Below, piece by piece: positions 34,825 through 44,578 of a stretch of 64,000 nucleotides of DNA. The translations under genes and the position numbers were made by a program. Where the stretch lies: NCBI RefSeq assembly GCF_000055945.1, contig NC_008011.1:677501-741500 (forward strand), given 5' to 3'. The first letter of the stretch is position 1, and every line of letters begins with the position of its first letter. A model generated the notes under the pieces. It saw nothing but the letters and a program-made list of their open reading frames with translations, searched no databases and had not been told where the DNA came from. The DNA is from Lawsonia intracellularis PHE/MN1-00. GTDB lineage: Bacteria > Desulfobacterota > Desulfovibrionia > Desulfovibrionales > Desulfovibrionaceae.

Positions 34825-35556
34825 CTATAGAGTATGTAAACTTTGAATATGTTTTTTTAAAAAACTTAGAAGTTGACTGTAATACATTTCATTCCCTATT
34901 AACTCATCTATATGTTGTGTAGTTACCATATATCTACCCCAGCATATTTGAGGAACAAAAAGAGAAAAGTTAGGTAATCCTAGTTGATTTGGAGTAATAC
35001 CTGTCATAAAAATAACCCAATTTGGCTTAAGATGCTGTACACCACTCATAAACATTTGCATATTTTCAAAGGAGGTTGCATGATCAGGGAATAAACATAA
35101 AGGCCAAAATGCATGGCTTCCTTTAGCTAAAGACAAATCTTTAATGAGTCGATGTAATAATCTTCGACGATCTGGATTTGCCTCTCCCCCCAAGTCATAC
35201 CCTAACTCTTCATATGTCCAAAGTATAAATGGATTCTTTGGAGTCCTACTCAAAATATCTTTCCAAGCAAACGGCCACTTATCTAACGGGAGTAATGGTA
35301 CACTATTTTTTGTATGTGTAACTTGATGATGCCTTACTTTCACTGCATCAGATGAGTTGGGCTGAAATGATGGGATAGTATTACTATTATCTTTTAATTT
35401 TTCTTTCTCAAAAGAAGGTGATTGAAATTTATTATTATAATTCTGGTCACTCTTTAATAAAGAAATTAATGCTTCATTTTCTATTAATAAATGTGTAATA
35501 CCCGCCTGTCTCCATGGACGAAATATCCCTATTACACCTAAAGAGACTTGATCCAT
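34825..35556 (-). CDS. Hypothetical protein in the coaBC operon
   Basis: 243 residues from ATG 35556, which has GGAG 9 bases upstream; an ATG at 35571 is also in frame. The gene overlaps the coaBC end. No signal peptide. The N-terminal 90 residues are low in complexity; the rest has a conserved look, with WPFAWKDIL, FILWTYEELGYDLGG, NPDRRRLLHRLI and LKPNWVIFMTG. I do not recognise the family. Tight overlap with coaBC and the epimerase shows co-transcription, which does not by itself show shared function. Confidence 0.75.
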   Translation of the reverse strand: MDQVSLGVIGIFRPWRQAGITHLLIENEALISLLKSDQNYNNKFQSPSFEKEKLKDNSNTIPSFQPNSSDAVKVRHHQVTHTKNSVPLLPLDKWPFAWKDILSRTPKNPFILWTYEELGYDLGGEANPDRRRLLHRLIKDLSLAKGSHAFWPLCLFPDHATSFENMQMFMSGVQHLKPNWVIFMTGITPNQLGLPNFSLFVPQICWGRYMVTTQHIDELIGNEMYYSQLLSFLKKHIQSLHTL

Positions 35557-36746
35557 GAAAGAATTCTCCATGCAATATCTGTTTTAGTCATAGCTTCCCA
35601 ACGAGCTTCATGCCCATTCCTATCTAAGATAAAGACACTGCCAGATAGAGATGCAACACTATCTTTAATATAATTTCCAACAATCATATCTGCCTTTTTA
35701 ACATATAATTTATTCTGTACAGCTTGTTCTAACCCTTCAGATTCAAGTGCAAAACCAACAACTTTTTGGTTACGAGCTTTATTATTAGAAAGTTTTTGTA
35801 ATATATCTGTATTTCTAATAAATCGTAGTGTAAATCCATCACCAGCTTCATCTTTTTTAAATTTACCTTCAGGACCTTTTTCTGGCGAAAAGTCTGCTAC
35901 TGCAGCAACAAAAATTCCTATATCAGAAGTTGGCCAAATACTTTCTGCAACTTCAAACATTTGTAAAGCTGTAGTAACAGAATAACGGTGAATTCCTAAA
36001 GGTAACCATGGAGAGCCTGGCCCACAAACAGCATGAACTTCTGCACCTCTCATCCAGGCAGCAACAGCTATTGATGCACCCATAATACCTGTTGCAGGAT
36101 TACTCCAAAATCTCAATCCATCCCAGGGTTCTCGTGTAGGACCTAGTGTAATAAGTATACGTAATCCTGCAAAATCTTGTGGTGTTATAGACTTAAGGCC
36201 TATAAGATAAATATCTCTAAGATCTGCCAGGCGACCTTGACCTTCATCTCCACATGCAACACGCCCTTGCTCTGGTTCAATAACAATACACCCTCGATCT
36301 TGAAGAATTTTTATATTTTGCTGTGTTGAAGGATGGTTCCACATATTTGGATTCATTGCAGGAGCAATAATAGGCTGACCAGAAAATGCTAAAGCTTGAC
36401 ATGCAAGTAATTCATCTGCCTGTCCATATGCCAACCTTGATATAGTTGAAGCTGAAGCAGGAGCAATAATAAAAGCTTGTGCTGTTTTCCCAGGTTCAAG
36501 ATGTGAGTATGGATGACGAATATCATCAAACATCGTTGTGTAAACAGGATCTGCTCCAACAGAAGAAAAAGCTAATGGATTTAAAAAGTTACAGGCTGCA
36601 GGTGTTAGTGTGACACTAACAGAAAGACCTACATCTTTCCAAGCTCGTACTAAATCGATTGCTCGATATGCAGCAATTGACCCACAAACACCTAAATGTA
36701 TCTGTAATAATTCCTGACAATGAAATAAAAGGTACTTGTCTATCAT
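35538..36746 (-). CDS. coaBC: Bifunctional phosphopantothenoylcysteine decarboxylase/synthetase
   Basis: 402 residues. The CoaC half (about 1-185) has GVCGSIAAYRAIDLVRAW, APASASTISRLAYGQADELL and the substrate-recognition PAMNPNMWNHPSTQQN. The CoaB half has ITLGPTREPWDGLRFWSNPATG and VVGFALESEG. It converts 4'-phosphopantothenate plus Cys to 4'-phosphopantetheine in CoA synthesis. Pantothenate uptake by PanF, also in this window, would supply the pathway. It overlaps the upstream lipoprotein by 4 bases (ATGA) and the next gene by 19 or more, so the genes are translationally coupled. Confidence 0.96.
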   Translation of the reverse strand: MIDKYLLFHCQELLQIHLGVCGSIAAYRAIDLVRAWKDVGLSVSVTLTPAACNFLNPLAFSSVGADPVYTTMFDDIRHPYSHLEPGKTAQAFIIAPASASTISRLAYGQADELLACQALAFSGQPIIAPAMNPNMWNHPSTQQNIKILQDRGCIVIEPEQGRVACGDEGQGRLADLRDIYLIGLKSITPQDFAGLRILITLGPTREPWDGLRFWSNPATGIMGASIAVAAWMRGAEVHAVCGPGSPWLPLGIHRYSVTTALQMFEVAESIWPTSDIGIFVAAVADFSPEKGPEGKFKKDEAGDGFTLRFIRNTDILQKLSNNKARNQKVVGFALESEGLEQAVQNKLYVKKADMIVGNYIKDSVASLSGSVFILDRNGHEARWEAMTKTDIAWRILSWIKSL

Positions 36747-37291
36747 TCGTTAAGTCCTTTCTCTCCTAACTCTGTCTCAAAGTCACCTATAACTCCATGT
36801 GAAGAATAAGGTGAATCTTGACTTATTATTGTTTCTCTCGATAGATTTAATTGATATGCACCATCATCTAATCGAGCTAATACCCAAACCTCTATAGCAG
36901 TAGTCAACTGCTGATTATAAATATATAATATAGCATAACGACCACTCTTTTCATAGAGCTGAATTGTTCGTTTCCCGTCTATAACACCTCTAAGAGTCCA
37001 TCCCTGACGAGACATATTATGTATCATAGCAGAACAAAGAGAAGACCTATCAACCCTTCCTTCAAACGTAAGTAGTCCTATTTTTTCTCCATCTGGCCCT
37101 ACAGAAACAAGTGTTCGGTTATGATCTATACTCATACTCTTTGGAATACAAATATCTGGGAAGCTTCCATAATACACATCGTCTACATGTGCAGTTGAAC
37201 TAGAAAAAGGATTGCTAAAACTAGAAAAGTCAAACTTAGAACAACCAACTGTTATTATGCATAAACAAACACAAAAATATATTCTCAACAT
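36743..37291 (-). CDS. Predicted lipoprotein, unknown function
   Basis: 182 residues with a lipoprotein signal: hydrophobic LRIYFCVCLCIITVGCSK, lipobox V-G-C, so the mature N-terminal Cys is residue 17. It would be membrane-anchored in the periplasm or outer membrane. The mature part has Ser/Phe-rich linker sequence, then IPKSMSIDHNRTLVSVGPDGEKIGLLTFEG and VDRSSLCSAMIHNMSRQGWT, which looks like a small periplasmic domain of DUF type seen in related bacteria. It is first gene of the operon that contains coaBC (4-base overlap). Confidence 0.8.
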   Translation of the reverse strand: MLRIYFCVCLCIITVGCSKFDFSSFSNPFSSSTAHVDDVYYGSFPDICIPKSMSIDHNRTLVSVGPDGEKIGLLTFEGRVDRSSLCSAMIHNMSRQGWTLRGVIDGKRTIQLYEKSGRYAILYIYNQQLTTAIEVWVLARLDDGAYQLNLSRETIISQDSPYSSHGVIGDFETELGEKGLNE

Positions 37292-37833
37292 TAAGATATC
37301 TCCTCAATAACTATTTAGAAATATAGTAGAGTAAAATATAGTAGAATAAATTAAATTGGAATAACATAAATACATATCATAACAATTGCTTTATTTCTAT
37401 GAAATAGGGATATCAGTTACTCTTAATAAAATTGAGGATTACTAAAATATCCTTAAAAGTAATTCTTTACATAAAATATTAATAAGAAGATTTAATAAGA
37501 AATACCTGAGGACATTATTTGTATTTAGTATACTTAAATTGGATTTAACTAACTCTTAAAAAATAACTTCAGAGTATGTGTCATATATATCAAAAAAAGT
37601 AAAAGTTAAACTTACTAATTAATATATAAAAATTTTTCATTTATCTTATAACTAAATGTTATCCTTAACTAAAAAATATAGCTTATTTTACTATATATAT
37701 ATATATCTGAACACCATGCTACTAAAAAAACATATCTTTAGTTTTGAAGATCTTCTTGCATATCCTAAAAATTTACGGCAAATACATTGTAAGACAACTC
37801 TATTGGCACTCCTTTAACAATAGGTATTAGCTT
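37292..37833. other. AT-rich intergenic region between a lipoprotein and a TPR protein
   Basis: About 540 bases between divergent starts. It contains a (TA)n tract at about 37695-37708 and no gene I can support. The promoters of both operons must lie here, but I find no consensus pair. TTGGCAC near 37803 resembles half of a sigma54 site. Confidence 0.5.
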
Positions 37834-38445
37834 ATGGATGTTCAAAAGATAAAAGAACAACTTAGTCGTATCAAGCTCTACTACTCACGTAACGAAACAA
37901 TTAGAGCTCTTGGTGTAGCTGTAGCAGGTCTCAAAGGTATCGTAAAGTCTAGCACGCCACCACCTACAGAATTACGCAGCCTTTTAAGGGAAGGTTCTCA
38001 ACTACTATTACATGATGCATTAATACAGAAATATTTGCCAGCCCCTATAACTTACCAACCTGGCCAGGAAAAACAACTCTTTACTGTTTTATCAGAAACA
38101 TACAAAAAAATTATTGAAGATCAAGAAAAAGAAACATACTTAAAAACTAGAGAAAGAAAGCAATCTTTAGATCAAGCTTTTAACCTTGGGATAAAATTAC
38201 TAGAACAAAAAAAAATATCTGAAGCTGATAAAGCTTTCACAGAAGCATTAACATACTATAAGGACGAAGAAAGACTCTTTTATCTTATTGCTAAAGCGCT
38301 TATTAAATCTCATGAACCTACACGTGCATTTGACTATATAAAAAAAGGGCTTACTTTTCATCCAACTAATAATGATCTTAGCAAACTATATGATATCGCA
38401 ACACGCCTAAAAGCTGGTGAAACATCTGCACTAGATGAACTATAA
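37834..38445 (+). CDS. TPR-containing protein, unknown function
   Basis: 203 residues, no signal peptide. The C-terminal half holds two or three tetratricopeptide-like repeats: FNLGIKLLEQKKISEADKAFTEAL, then LFYLIAKALIKSHEPTRAFDYIKKGLTFHP. The N-terminal half is helical and Lys/Glu-rich. It lies 55 bases upstream of the YhaO/YhaN pair on the same strand and may be co-transcribed. Partner-binding role is inferred from TPR; no enzymatic motif. Confidence 0.75.
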   Translation: MDVQKIKEQLSRIKLYYSRNETIRALGVAVAGLKGIVKSSTPPPTELRSLLREGSQLLLHDALIQKYLPAPITYQPGQEKQLFTVLSETYKKIIEDQEKETYLKTRERKQSLDQAFNLGIKLLEQKKISEADKAFTEALTYYKDEERLFYLIAKALIKSHEPTRAFDYIKKGLTFHPTNNDLSKLYDIATRLKAGETSALDEL

Positions 38446-38500
38446 AATAAATATTCTACCATGAACTAATCTCACCTAGCTATATATTATACAAAAAACC

Positions 38501-39814
38501 ATGCAAAATTATCCATTATGTTTTATACATGCATCTGATCTCCATCTAGATACTGTATTTTCAGGTCTGTCAAAAGATATTCCTTCAAACTTAGCTACAA
38601 TACTTCATAACTCCACTTTTGTAGCTTTTAACCGTCTTATACAATTATGTATTACACACCGTCCTGACTTTCTATTACTTTCTGGTGATATCTATAACGA
38701 AGAAGATTATAGTATCCGTGCTATCCTTACATTAAGAGATGGCTGTTACACCTTAGAAAAAGAAGGAATACAAGTCTTTATTGTTCATGGGAATCATGAT
38801 CCTTACTCCTCAAGAATGAAGTCTATCACTTGGCCTAAAAATGTCACTATTTTTGATACAGAGGTAACAAATGTACCCTATACAGCCAAAGATGGTACAC
38901 TCCTTGCTCGAATATATGGTATAAGTCATGCTTCAAATAAAGAAAGTAAGAATCTTGCTCTACAATTCCATCGAACAGAAGATACATGTTTACACATAGC
39001 TATGCTTCATTGCACTGTAGGAAGTCCACAACACTATGATAGATATGCTCCTTGCTCAACAAAAAATCTTATAGATGCAGGCATGGATTACTGGGCACTT
39101 GGACATGTTCATGAATATCAAGAAATTTCACAAGATCCCCTTATAGTGTACCCTGGATGTACACAAGGCCTTCATATCCATGAGCAAGGAGAAAAAGGAT
39201 GTGTCCTTGTCACAACTAAACAACAAGGCTCAAAACTTACTCTATACAAAAAATTTTATACACTTGGGCCAGTATTATGGCACACACTTACTATTCAACT
39301 TGGAGATACTAACCAACCTACTCTTCAAGAAGATATCTCTAACACACTATCCCTTGATTATATAGAAGATACTTTTCATAATGCTCTTAATGAGCTTATA
39401 GCTACATTTACTCCTGGCTGGCAGATGCTCATTCTTCGCCTTTCTTTTACAGGTTGTACATCACTTGATCCTCTGTTAAGATATGGGAATAATCTGAATG
39501 ACCTTCTTGAAAGGCTAAGGGATGTAGCTAGTAGCTCCCAACCAGTTTGGATTAAAGACATTCAACTGTTAACCACATCTCCAAAGTATTATCATGAACT
39601 TTTAGAAAGAGAAGACTTACTAGGTGAAGTTGTACGACTTTCAAAATCAATTAATGAATTAGAAAATATAGAACAAATACATACAACAGCTCTTGCTCCA
39701 CTGTTTTCACATCATAAACTTCGGAAAATTCTTAACTATCCTAACCAGCTAGAATTTAAACAACTTTTAACAGAAGCTGAGCGTCTTTGTGTCGAACTTT
39801 TAGAGAATAATTAA
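38501..39814 (+). CDS. Metallophosphoesterase, YhaO/SbcD-like DNA exonuclease
   Basis: 437 residues. Calcineurin-like phosphoesterase motifs in order: FIHASDLHLDTVF (Asp-x-His), LSGDIYNEED, VHGNHDPYSS (Gly-Asn-His-Asp), then HCTVG and GHVHEYQ. These bind the two metals of Mre11/SbcD-type nucleases. The last base of its stop is the first base of the next gene's ATG. Such pairs process DNA ends and hairpins in repair. The B. subtilis YhaO/YhaN pair is the closest type because of the partner's structure. Confidence 0.87.
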   Translation: MQNYPLCFIHASDLHLDTVFSGLSKDIPSNLATILHNSTFVAFNRLIQLCITHRPDFLLLSGDIYNEEDYSIRAILTLRDGCYTLEKEGIQVFIVHGNHDPYSSRMKSITWPKNVTIFDTEVTNVPYTAKDGTLLARIYGISHASNKESKNLALQFHRTEDTCLHIAMLHCTVGSPQHYDRYAPCSTKNLIDAGMDYWALGHVHEYQEISQDPLIVYPGCTQGLHIHEQGEKGCVLVTTKQQGSKLTLYKKFYTLGPVLWHTLTIQLGDTNQPTLQEDISNTLSLDYIEDTFHNALNELIATFTPGWQMLILRLSFTGCTSLDPLLRYGNNLNDLLERLRDVASSSQPVWIKDIQLLTTSPKYYHELLEREDLLGEVVRLSKSINELENIEQIHTTALAPLFSHHKLRKILNYPNQLEFKQLLTEAERLCVELLENN

Positions 39815-42800
39815 TGCGTATCCACTCCTTCCATATAGATTCGTTTGGATTCTTTCATAACCAAACAATTTCAAATCTTTCACCGAAATTTTCTATTTTT
39901 CTTGGAAACAATGAAGCAGGAAAATCAACGCTTTTGGACTTTTTTCGTCTTACACTTATGGGCTATCCACAAAGAAAAAACAATCGTATCAAAAACTATC
40001 TAAATGGACATGGACTTCAAGGAGGAAGTTTAGTTCTTGATACTAACTATGGTAATATCCATATCACTCGACGTCCTAATAAAGGACCAGTAATTATAGA
40101 TCAACATGGAACCCCCATAGATATTACACTATGGGAACGCTTATTAAGTGGTATTACCCCTGAAGTTTATACAAATATCTATGGATTTAGCCTCTCAGAA
40201 CTTCAATCATTTGAAACGCTTAGTACTGATAATATCCGGAATGCACTCTATGGAGCAAGTTTTGGTACTGGTTTACAGTCCCCAAGTGAAGTTATCAAGT
40301 CACTTGATAATACTATGAATGAACTCTTCAAACCTAAAGGTTCAACACAACCTATAGCTGAACACTTACATGACTGGGAAGAGATTAACAAACAACTTAT
40401 AGAAGCCGAAAAAGAAGCTGCAAACTACGATAATTATGCACTTGAATTAAAAAAAATTACATTAAACCTTGAAAGTCTCCATTCTAAATCCAAAGAATTA
40501 GAACAACAACAATACCATTTAAAAAAACGTCTTGATATTTGGCATCAATGGGAAGAATGGCGCCTTATACAGACACGCCTTGAACACCTTCCTCCCATAT
40601 CTGCATCATTTCCACAAGATGGTGCAGCTAGAATGGAACGTGCACTGGAAAAAAAAGAACATGCCGCACGTGAAGTTACCCTTGCTAGAACCCGTCTTAA
40701 CAATACACTGAATAAAATTCAACAATGTCATATAAATCATGACATATTGTGTATTCATAAAGAACTTCAAACTATTGCTGAACATAAATCAACCTATAAA
40801 ACAGCCCTTATAGATATTCCTGCCTTAGAAGCAAAACTACAACAAACAAAAGAATCTCTTAACCAAGAATTATTAATACTTGGTAAAAATTGGTCTATTG
40901 AAAAAATAAACAAAATTGATCGCTCTATATCTGTACGTGAAAAACTTGAACGCCTTTCTGTTGAAATAGAGCTAACTAAAGAAGCATATGATGCTGCAGC
41001 CACAGCATATAATAATATATGTGAAGAATTGGAAGTTGCAAAACAAGAAGAAATAGAAAAACAAAAAATCTATGAATCTCTTCCTTCATTACAGACTGTC
41101 CTTAGTGATACAAACAAAGACATCCTTAGTCGTATGCTTATACAGATAGAAGAAGCTGAACGTTATTTACCAGAGAAAAAAAGTCGCTATAATTCTCTTT
41201 ATGAAGATTTCAAAAATCTTTTAACCCAATTTCATTTACATCCTAAATATAATAAAATAGAGACACTTCTAAAGCTGTTAAATGAACAAAACTCTGCTAT
41301 AGAAATGGTTAACACCATCCAAGAAAAAGCATTAGAAGAAATACAAGCTAATAATTTATTAACTCAAACTAAACAAAAGGTGGACCAACTAAAACTCCAC
41401 TCAAAACAAATAGAAGAACAGATCCAACAGTTAGGGGATGTTGATACAAAAGATATTGTTTCAATCTATTCTCAAATAAATACCTTACGGACATTACTAC
41501 ACATCTTTTCTACAGAAAAAATACGTGCTGAAGAAATAGAAGATTATTATCAACTACAAGTTGCAAATAATAACTTCAATAACAAAAGCTCACGGTCTAT
41601 TGTAATAGGAATTCTTTCTAGTCTTATTGGTTGTGGAATATTTAGTATTCAACACTTAATGAATAGTAATATATTGCCTATTTCTCAAAACATAATAATC
41701 CTGCTACCTCTATGGTCTGGCTACTTCTTTTTAAGTTCAGGAATTGTCATTATCTTAAAAAAACTATTCTATAATTACCTTCCACTAACTAAAAATTCTA
41801 CTATTACAAAACAATTACATACACGACATGAAAAGGCTCTATCCAAATGTACTGAACTTCAAAATAAAATTTATACTATTTGTAATGAGCTGCGTATAGA
41901 AACACCCTCTTTAGAAAATATTGAGAAGTTAAATTACCAAATAGAACAAAAAAAAGAATTATATGATAAGAAAGAACATTTAAAGCAAGAACATAATAAA
42001 TATCAAAAAGAGATTGAATCACTTTATCAACAAATAGATGTGGCTAAAAAAGAACATGAGCAAAAACTAGCAGATGTTATTTTAGCTAAAAATACTTGGT
42101 ATGAATATGTTTTGGAGTTTGGAATACAGTTTGTTCCTAAACCAGAACAAGTTACTGCATTCTTTGCACGTGTAGAAACAGCATGTAATTTATGGTCTAC
42201 TATAGAACTATTGAATAATGATATTGCTGAACTTGAATCTTATTACAAAAATTTTAAAAACTTTGTAAATCAAACCTTAGGGGAGTATCTTTCTTCTATT
42301 GACTGTGATTCTATACCGGCTTTGATTAATGCAGTAAAAGATATCTTAACTTCTCATCAAGACGATGAATTAAATAATAGCTATACACAAGCTTTAGAAG
42401 ATTTACAGTTAGCACAAGCACACACTAAATACCTTATAGATTACTTACAAAAACTAAAAATACAGTATGAACATTCCAAGACTAAATACGATAAGACTTG
42501 TTCAGCCTGGAGCAACAATCTAAGTAATCTTATGTTGGATCCTAACTTGGCGCCTGATGCAATAAAAAATATGTTCAAACAAATGGATCATATTGCATTG
42601 TTAAACCAAGAGATGATAAAAATCCAAAATAAACTTGAACATCAACAAAACGAAAAAAATGCTTTTGTTCTCCCACTAAAACACCTTTGTCAACAGTTAG
42701 GCTATACTCCAAACAGTGATGACTGGATTACAGTTCTTGATCAACTCCTTAAAGATGCAACCAATGCCACATTAATATCTAATGAAAAGAAAACACTTGA

Positions 42801-43776
42801 AGAACAAAAAAGCGAATATGAAAATGAAGTAAAATATACTCAACTCATCCTCGATGACGCAAACCAATCTGTCTATAGACTACTCCAACTTGCCAATGTA
42901 GATGATACAGAGACTTTCTTTCAACACGATATCATTAAACAAAAACAAGAAGAGCTTTATAAGCAGCAAGAAGAAATTGAAGCTATTCTAAGATTAGCTG
43001 CTAAAGATATTTCTTCCTACAAATCCTATCCTGATTTCAATATGTTTTTACAATCATTTTCTGAAATAGAAAAAAAAGATTTAGAAGTAGAACTGAATGA
43101 AGTTTCATCACGACTTATTGATAATAAAAAAAGTATAGATAATTTTTCTAATCAAGCACGCACACTTGAAATACGTTTAGAAAATCTTATTTCATCTGAT
43201 ACTCTATATCAAATGAAAGTAAAACAAGCTTCTATAGTACATTCTATGCAAAACATTGCAAAAAAATGGAGTTGTTATGCGCTAGCAAAACAGCTTTTAA
43301 TTGAAGCAAAGTCTCACTTTGAACAGGAACGTCAGCCTGAAATTATACGTATTGCATCCCATATTTTTAGTACTATTACTGGAGGGAAATGGATAGGCAT
43401 CAACTCTTCATTAGAAGAAATGTCACTTAGTATATTACCACCTCATGGAGAACCTATAAAGCCAGAGCTTCTTAGTAGGGGAACCCAAGAACAACTTTAC
43501 TTGGCACTACGTCTTGCACATATCCATAATCATGCCATCCAAGCAAGTCCATTACCTATTATTATGGATGATATTCTAGTCAACTTTGATCCTGAAAGAG
43601 CAAAACATACAATTAGTACCTTTGTAGAATTAACAAACTCTTCTCAAGAACTTCATATGGGGCATCAGCTTCTTTTTTTTACATGTCACCCTCATATTGC
43701 AAAACAACTTCTTGAAACAATCCCTGAAAGTAACTTATACTATATAGAAAACAAAAAAATTACTCTTGCATCTTGA
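39814..43776 (+). CDS. YhaN/SbcC-like AAA ATPase with a central membrane hairpin
   Basis: 1320 residues. Rad50/SMC-like ends: Walker A FLGNNEAGKSTLLDFFRL at the N-terminus, ABC signature LLSRGTQEQLYLALRLA and Walker B LPIIMDDILVNFD at the C-terminus. Between them are about 1000 residues of Lys/Glu/Gln-rich coiled coil. At the exact centre (about residues 593-660), where Rad50 and SbcC have a CxxC zinc hook, there are two long hydrophobic segments (IVIGILSSLIGCGIF and IIILLPLWSGYFFLSSG). I see no CxxC there. Inference: the coiled-coil apex is embedded in the membrane, placing end processing at the membrane. It is translationally coupled to the nuclease gene. Confidence 0.85.
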   Translation: MRIHSFHIDSFGFFHNQTISNLSPKFSIFLGNNEAGKSTLLDFFRLTLMGYPQRKNNRIKNYLNGHGLQGGSLVLDTNYGNIHITRRPNKGPVIIDQHGTPIDITLWERLLSGITPEVYTNIYGFSLSELQSFETLSTDNIRNALYGASFGTGLQSPSEVIKSLDNTMNELFKPKGSTQPIAEHLHDWEEINKQLIEAEKEAANYDNYALELKKITLNLESLHSKSKELEQQQYHLKKRLDIWHQWEEWRLIQTRLEHLPPISASFPQDGAARMERALEKKEHAAREVTLARTRLNNTLNKIQQCHINHDILCIHKELQTIAEHKSTYKTALIDIPALEAKLQQTKESLNQELLILGKNWSIEKINKIDRSISVREKLERLSVEIELTKEAYDAAATAYNNICEELEVAKQEEIEKQKIYESLPSLQTVLSDTNKDILSRMLIQIEEAERYLPEKKSRYNSLYEDFKNLLTQFHLHPKYNKIETLLKLLNEQNSAIEMVNTIQEKALEEIQANNLLTQTKQKVDQLKLHSKQIEEQIQQLGDVDTKDIVSIYSQINTLRTLLHIFSTEKIRAEEIEDYYQLQVANNNFNNKSSRSIVIGILSSLIGCGIFSIQHLMNSNILPISQNIIILLPLWSGYFFLSSGIVIILKKLFYNYLPLTKNSTITKQLHTRHEKALSKCTELQNKIYTICNELRIETPSLENIEKLNYQIEQKKELYDKKEHLKQEHNKYQKEIESLYQQIDVAKKEHEQKLADVILAKNTWYEYVLEFGIQFVPKPEQVTAFFARVETACNLWSTIELLNNDIAELESYYKNFKNFVNQTLGEYLSSIDCDSIPALINAVKDILTSHQDDELNNSYTQALEDLQLAQAHTKYLIDYLQKLKIQYEHSKTKYDKTCSAWSNNLSNLMLDPNLAPDAIKNMFKQMDHIALLNQEMIKIQNKLEHQQNEKNAFVLPLKHLCQQLGYTPNSDDWITVLDQLLKDATNATLISNEKKTLEEQKSEYENEVKYTQLILDDANQSVYRLLQLANVDDTETFFQHDIIKQKQEELYKQQEEIEAILRLAAKDISSYKSYPDFNMFLQSFSEIEKKDLEVELNEVSSRLIDNKKSIDNFSNQARTLEIRLENLISSDTLYQMKVKQASIVHSMQNIAKKWSCYALAKQLLIEAKSHFEQERQPEIIRIASHIFSTITGGKWIGINSSLEEMSLSILPPHGEPIKPELLSRGTQEQLYLALRLAHIHNHAIQASPLPIIMDDILVNFDPERAKHTISTFVELTNSSQELHMGHQLLFFTCHPHIAKQLLETIPESNLYYIENKKITLAS

Positions 43777-43813
43777 CTCTAATTCTATTTACTTAAAAAA
43801 TTTACTAAAACTC

Positions 43814-44458
43814 CTATAGCCTAAACTCTTTAATCATTTTTTCAATAGCTTCTTTTGCAAGCTCCTCTGTAGTAACCCACTTACCACCACGTTTGATAAA
43901 TTTATTAAGTGTTAAAAGATTACTTGCAAGTCCTACTTGCTTCTCGCTATAGTGAGATCTTCCTAGTAATGCTCCTTCTCCTTTTGTATCTATAAGAAAA
44001 AAATCTATAGTCAACTCAGCAGAAGATGTCACACCTGCACTACTTCCCTCTCTAGGATGCCAACTTAAAACATAAGGTATAATCAAAAACTCTACACCTA
44101 GTTGTTTTCCTACAGCAACCCAATATTCTAGTGCACTATTAACTCCAGCCATACGTGTAATTGTAGGATCTGCACCATCAGCTGCTGGAATAAATTCATA
44201 TTCACGTTTAGTTTGTGCTCTTAGCGTATCTATAATCAAAGAGCGAAGTTCTATAAGGTTTTCCTCTGTAGCAAAACCACGATCTTCTGGTATATAACCA
44301 GCTAAAAGATCTGTTGTTCCCATAGGCTGTATAGGTCCTACAACACCAATTGTTACCTTAGGTAATACTTCAGGAATTTCTACAAGTTGTTGCCCACAAG
44401 CCCCAAGTAAACTACTTGTTATCATTAGGATAAATCCTAACTGTATCACTTTATTCAT
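43814..44458 (-). CDS. Predicted lipoprotein, unknown function (weakly CsgG/LpoB-like)
   Basis: 214 residues from ATG 44458, with GGAG upstream. A TTG at 44476 is too close to that site. Lipobox SSLLGAC gives a lipidated Cys at about residue 21. The mature part has PKVTIGVVGPI, LGVEFLIIPYVLSWHP and AELTIDFFLIDTKGEGALLG, a strand pattern loosely like CsgG/LpoB-type periplasmic lipoproteins. The comparison is inference from pattern only. It lies on the same strand as tatBC, 120 bases downstream of tatC. Confidence 0.75.
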   Translation of the reverse strand: MNKVIQLGFILMITSSLLGACGQQLVEIPEVLPKVTIGVVGPIQPMGTTDLLAGYIPEDRGFATEENLIELRSLIIDTLRAQTKREYEFIPAADGADPTITRMAGVNSALEYWVAVGKQLGVEFLIIPYVLSWHPREGSSAGVTSSAELTIDFFLIDTKGEGALLGRSHYSEKQVGLASNLLTLNKFIKRGGKWVTTEELAKEAIEKMIKEFRL

Positions 44459-44578
44459 AAATTTAACACTCCTCAATTATACCCCATAATTTTGATAATC
44501 TAAATTCTATCCTGCTTACTATCTATCTATTGTTAGATAAGGCTTGGTTCAATATAATTCTCTAAAGTAATTTATTGA

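Noticed and set aside
37801-37820. TTGGCACTCCTTTAACA as a sigma54 promoter of the TPR gene
   Set aside because: The -24 half is perfect (TGGCAC), but at the required 10-base distance the -12 GC is missing (AC instead).
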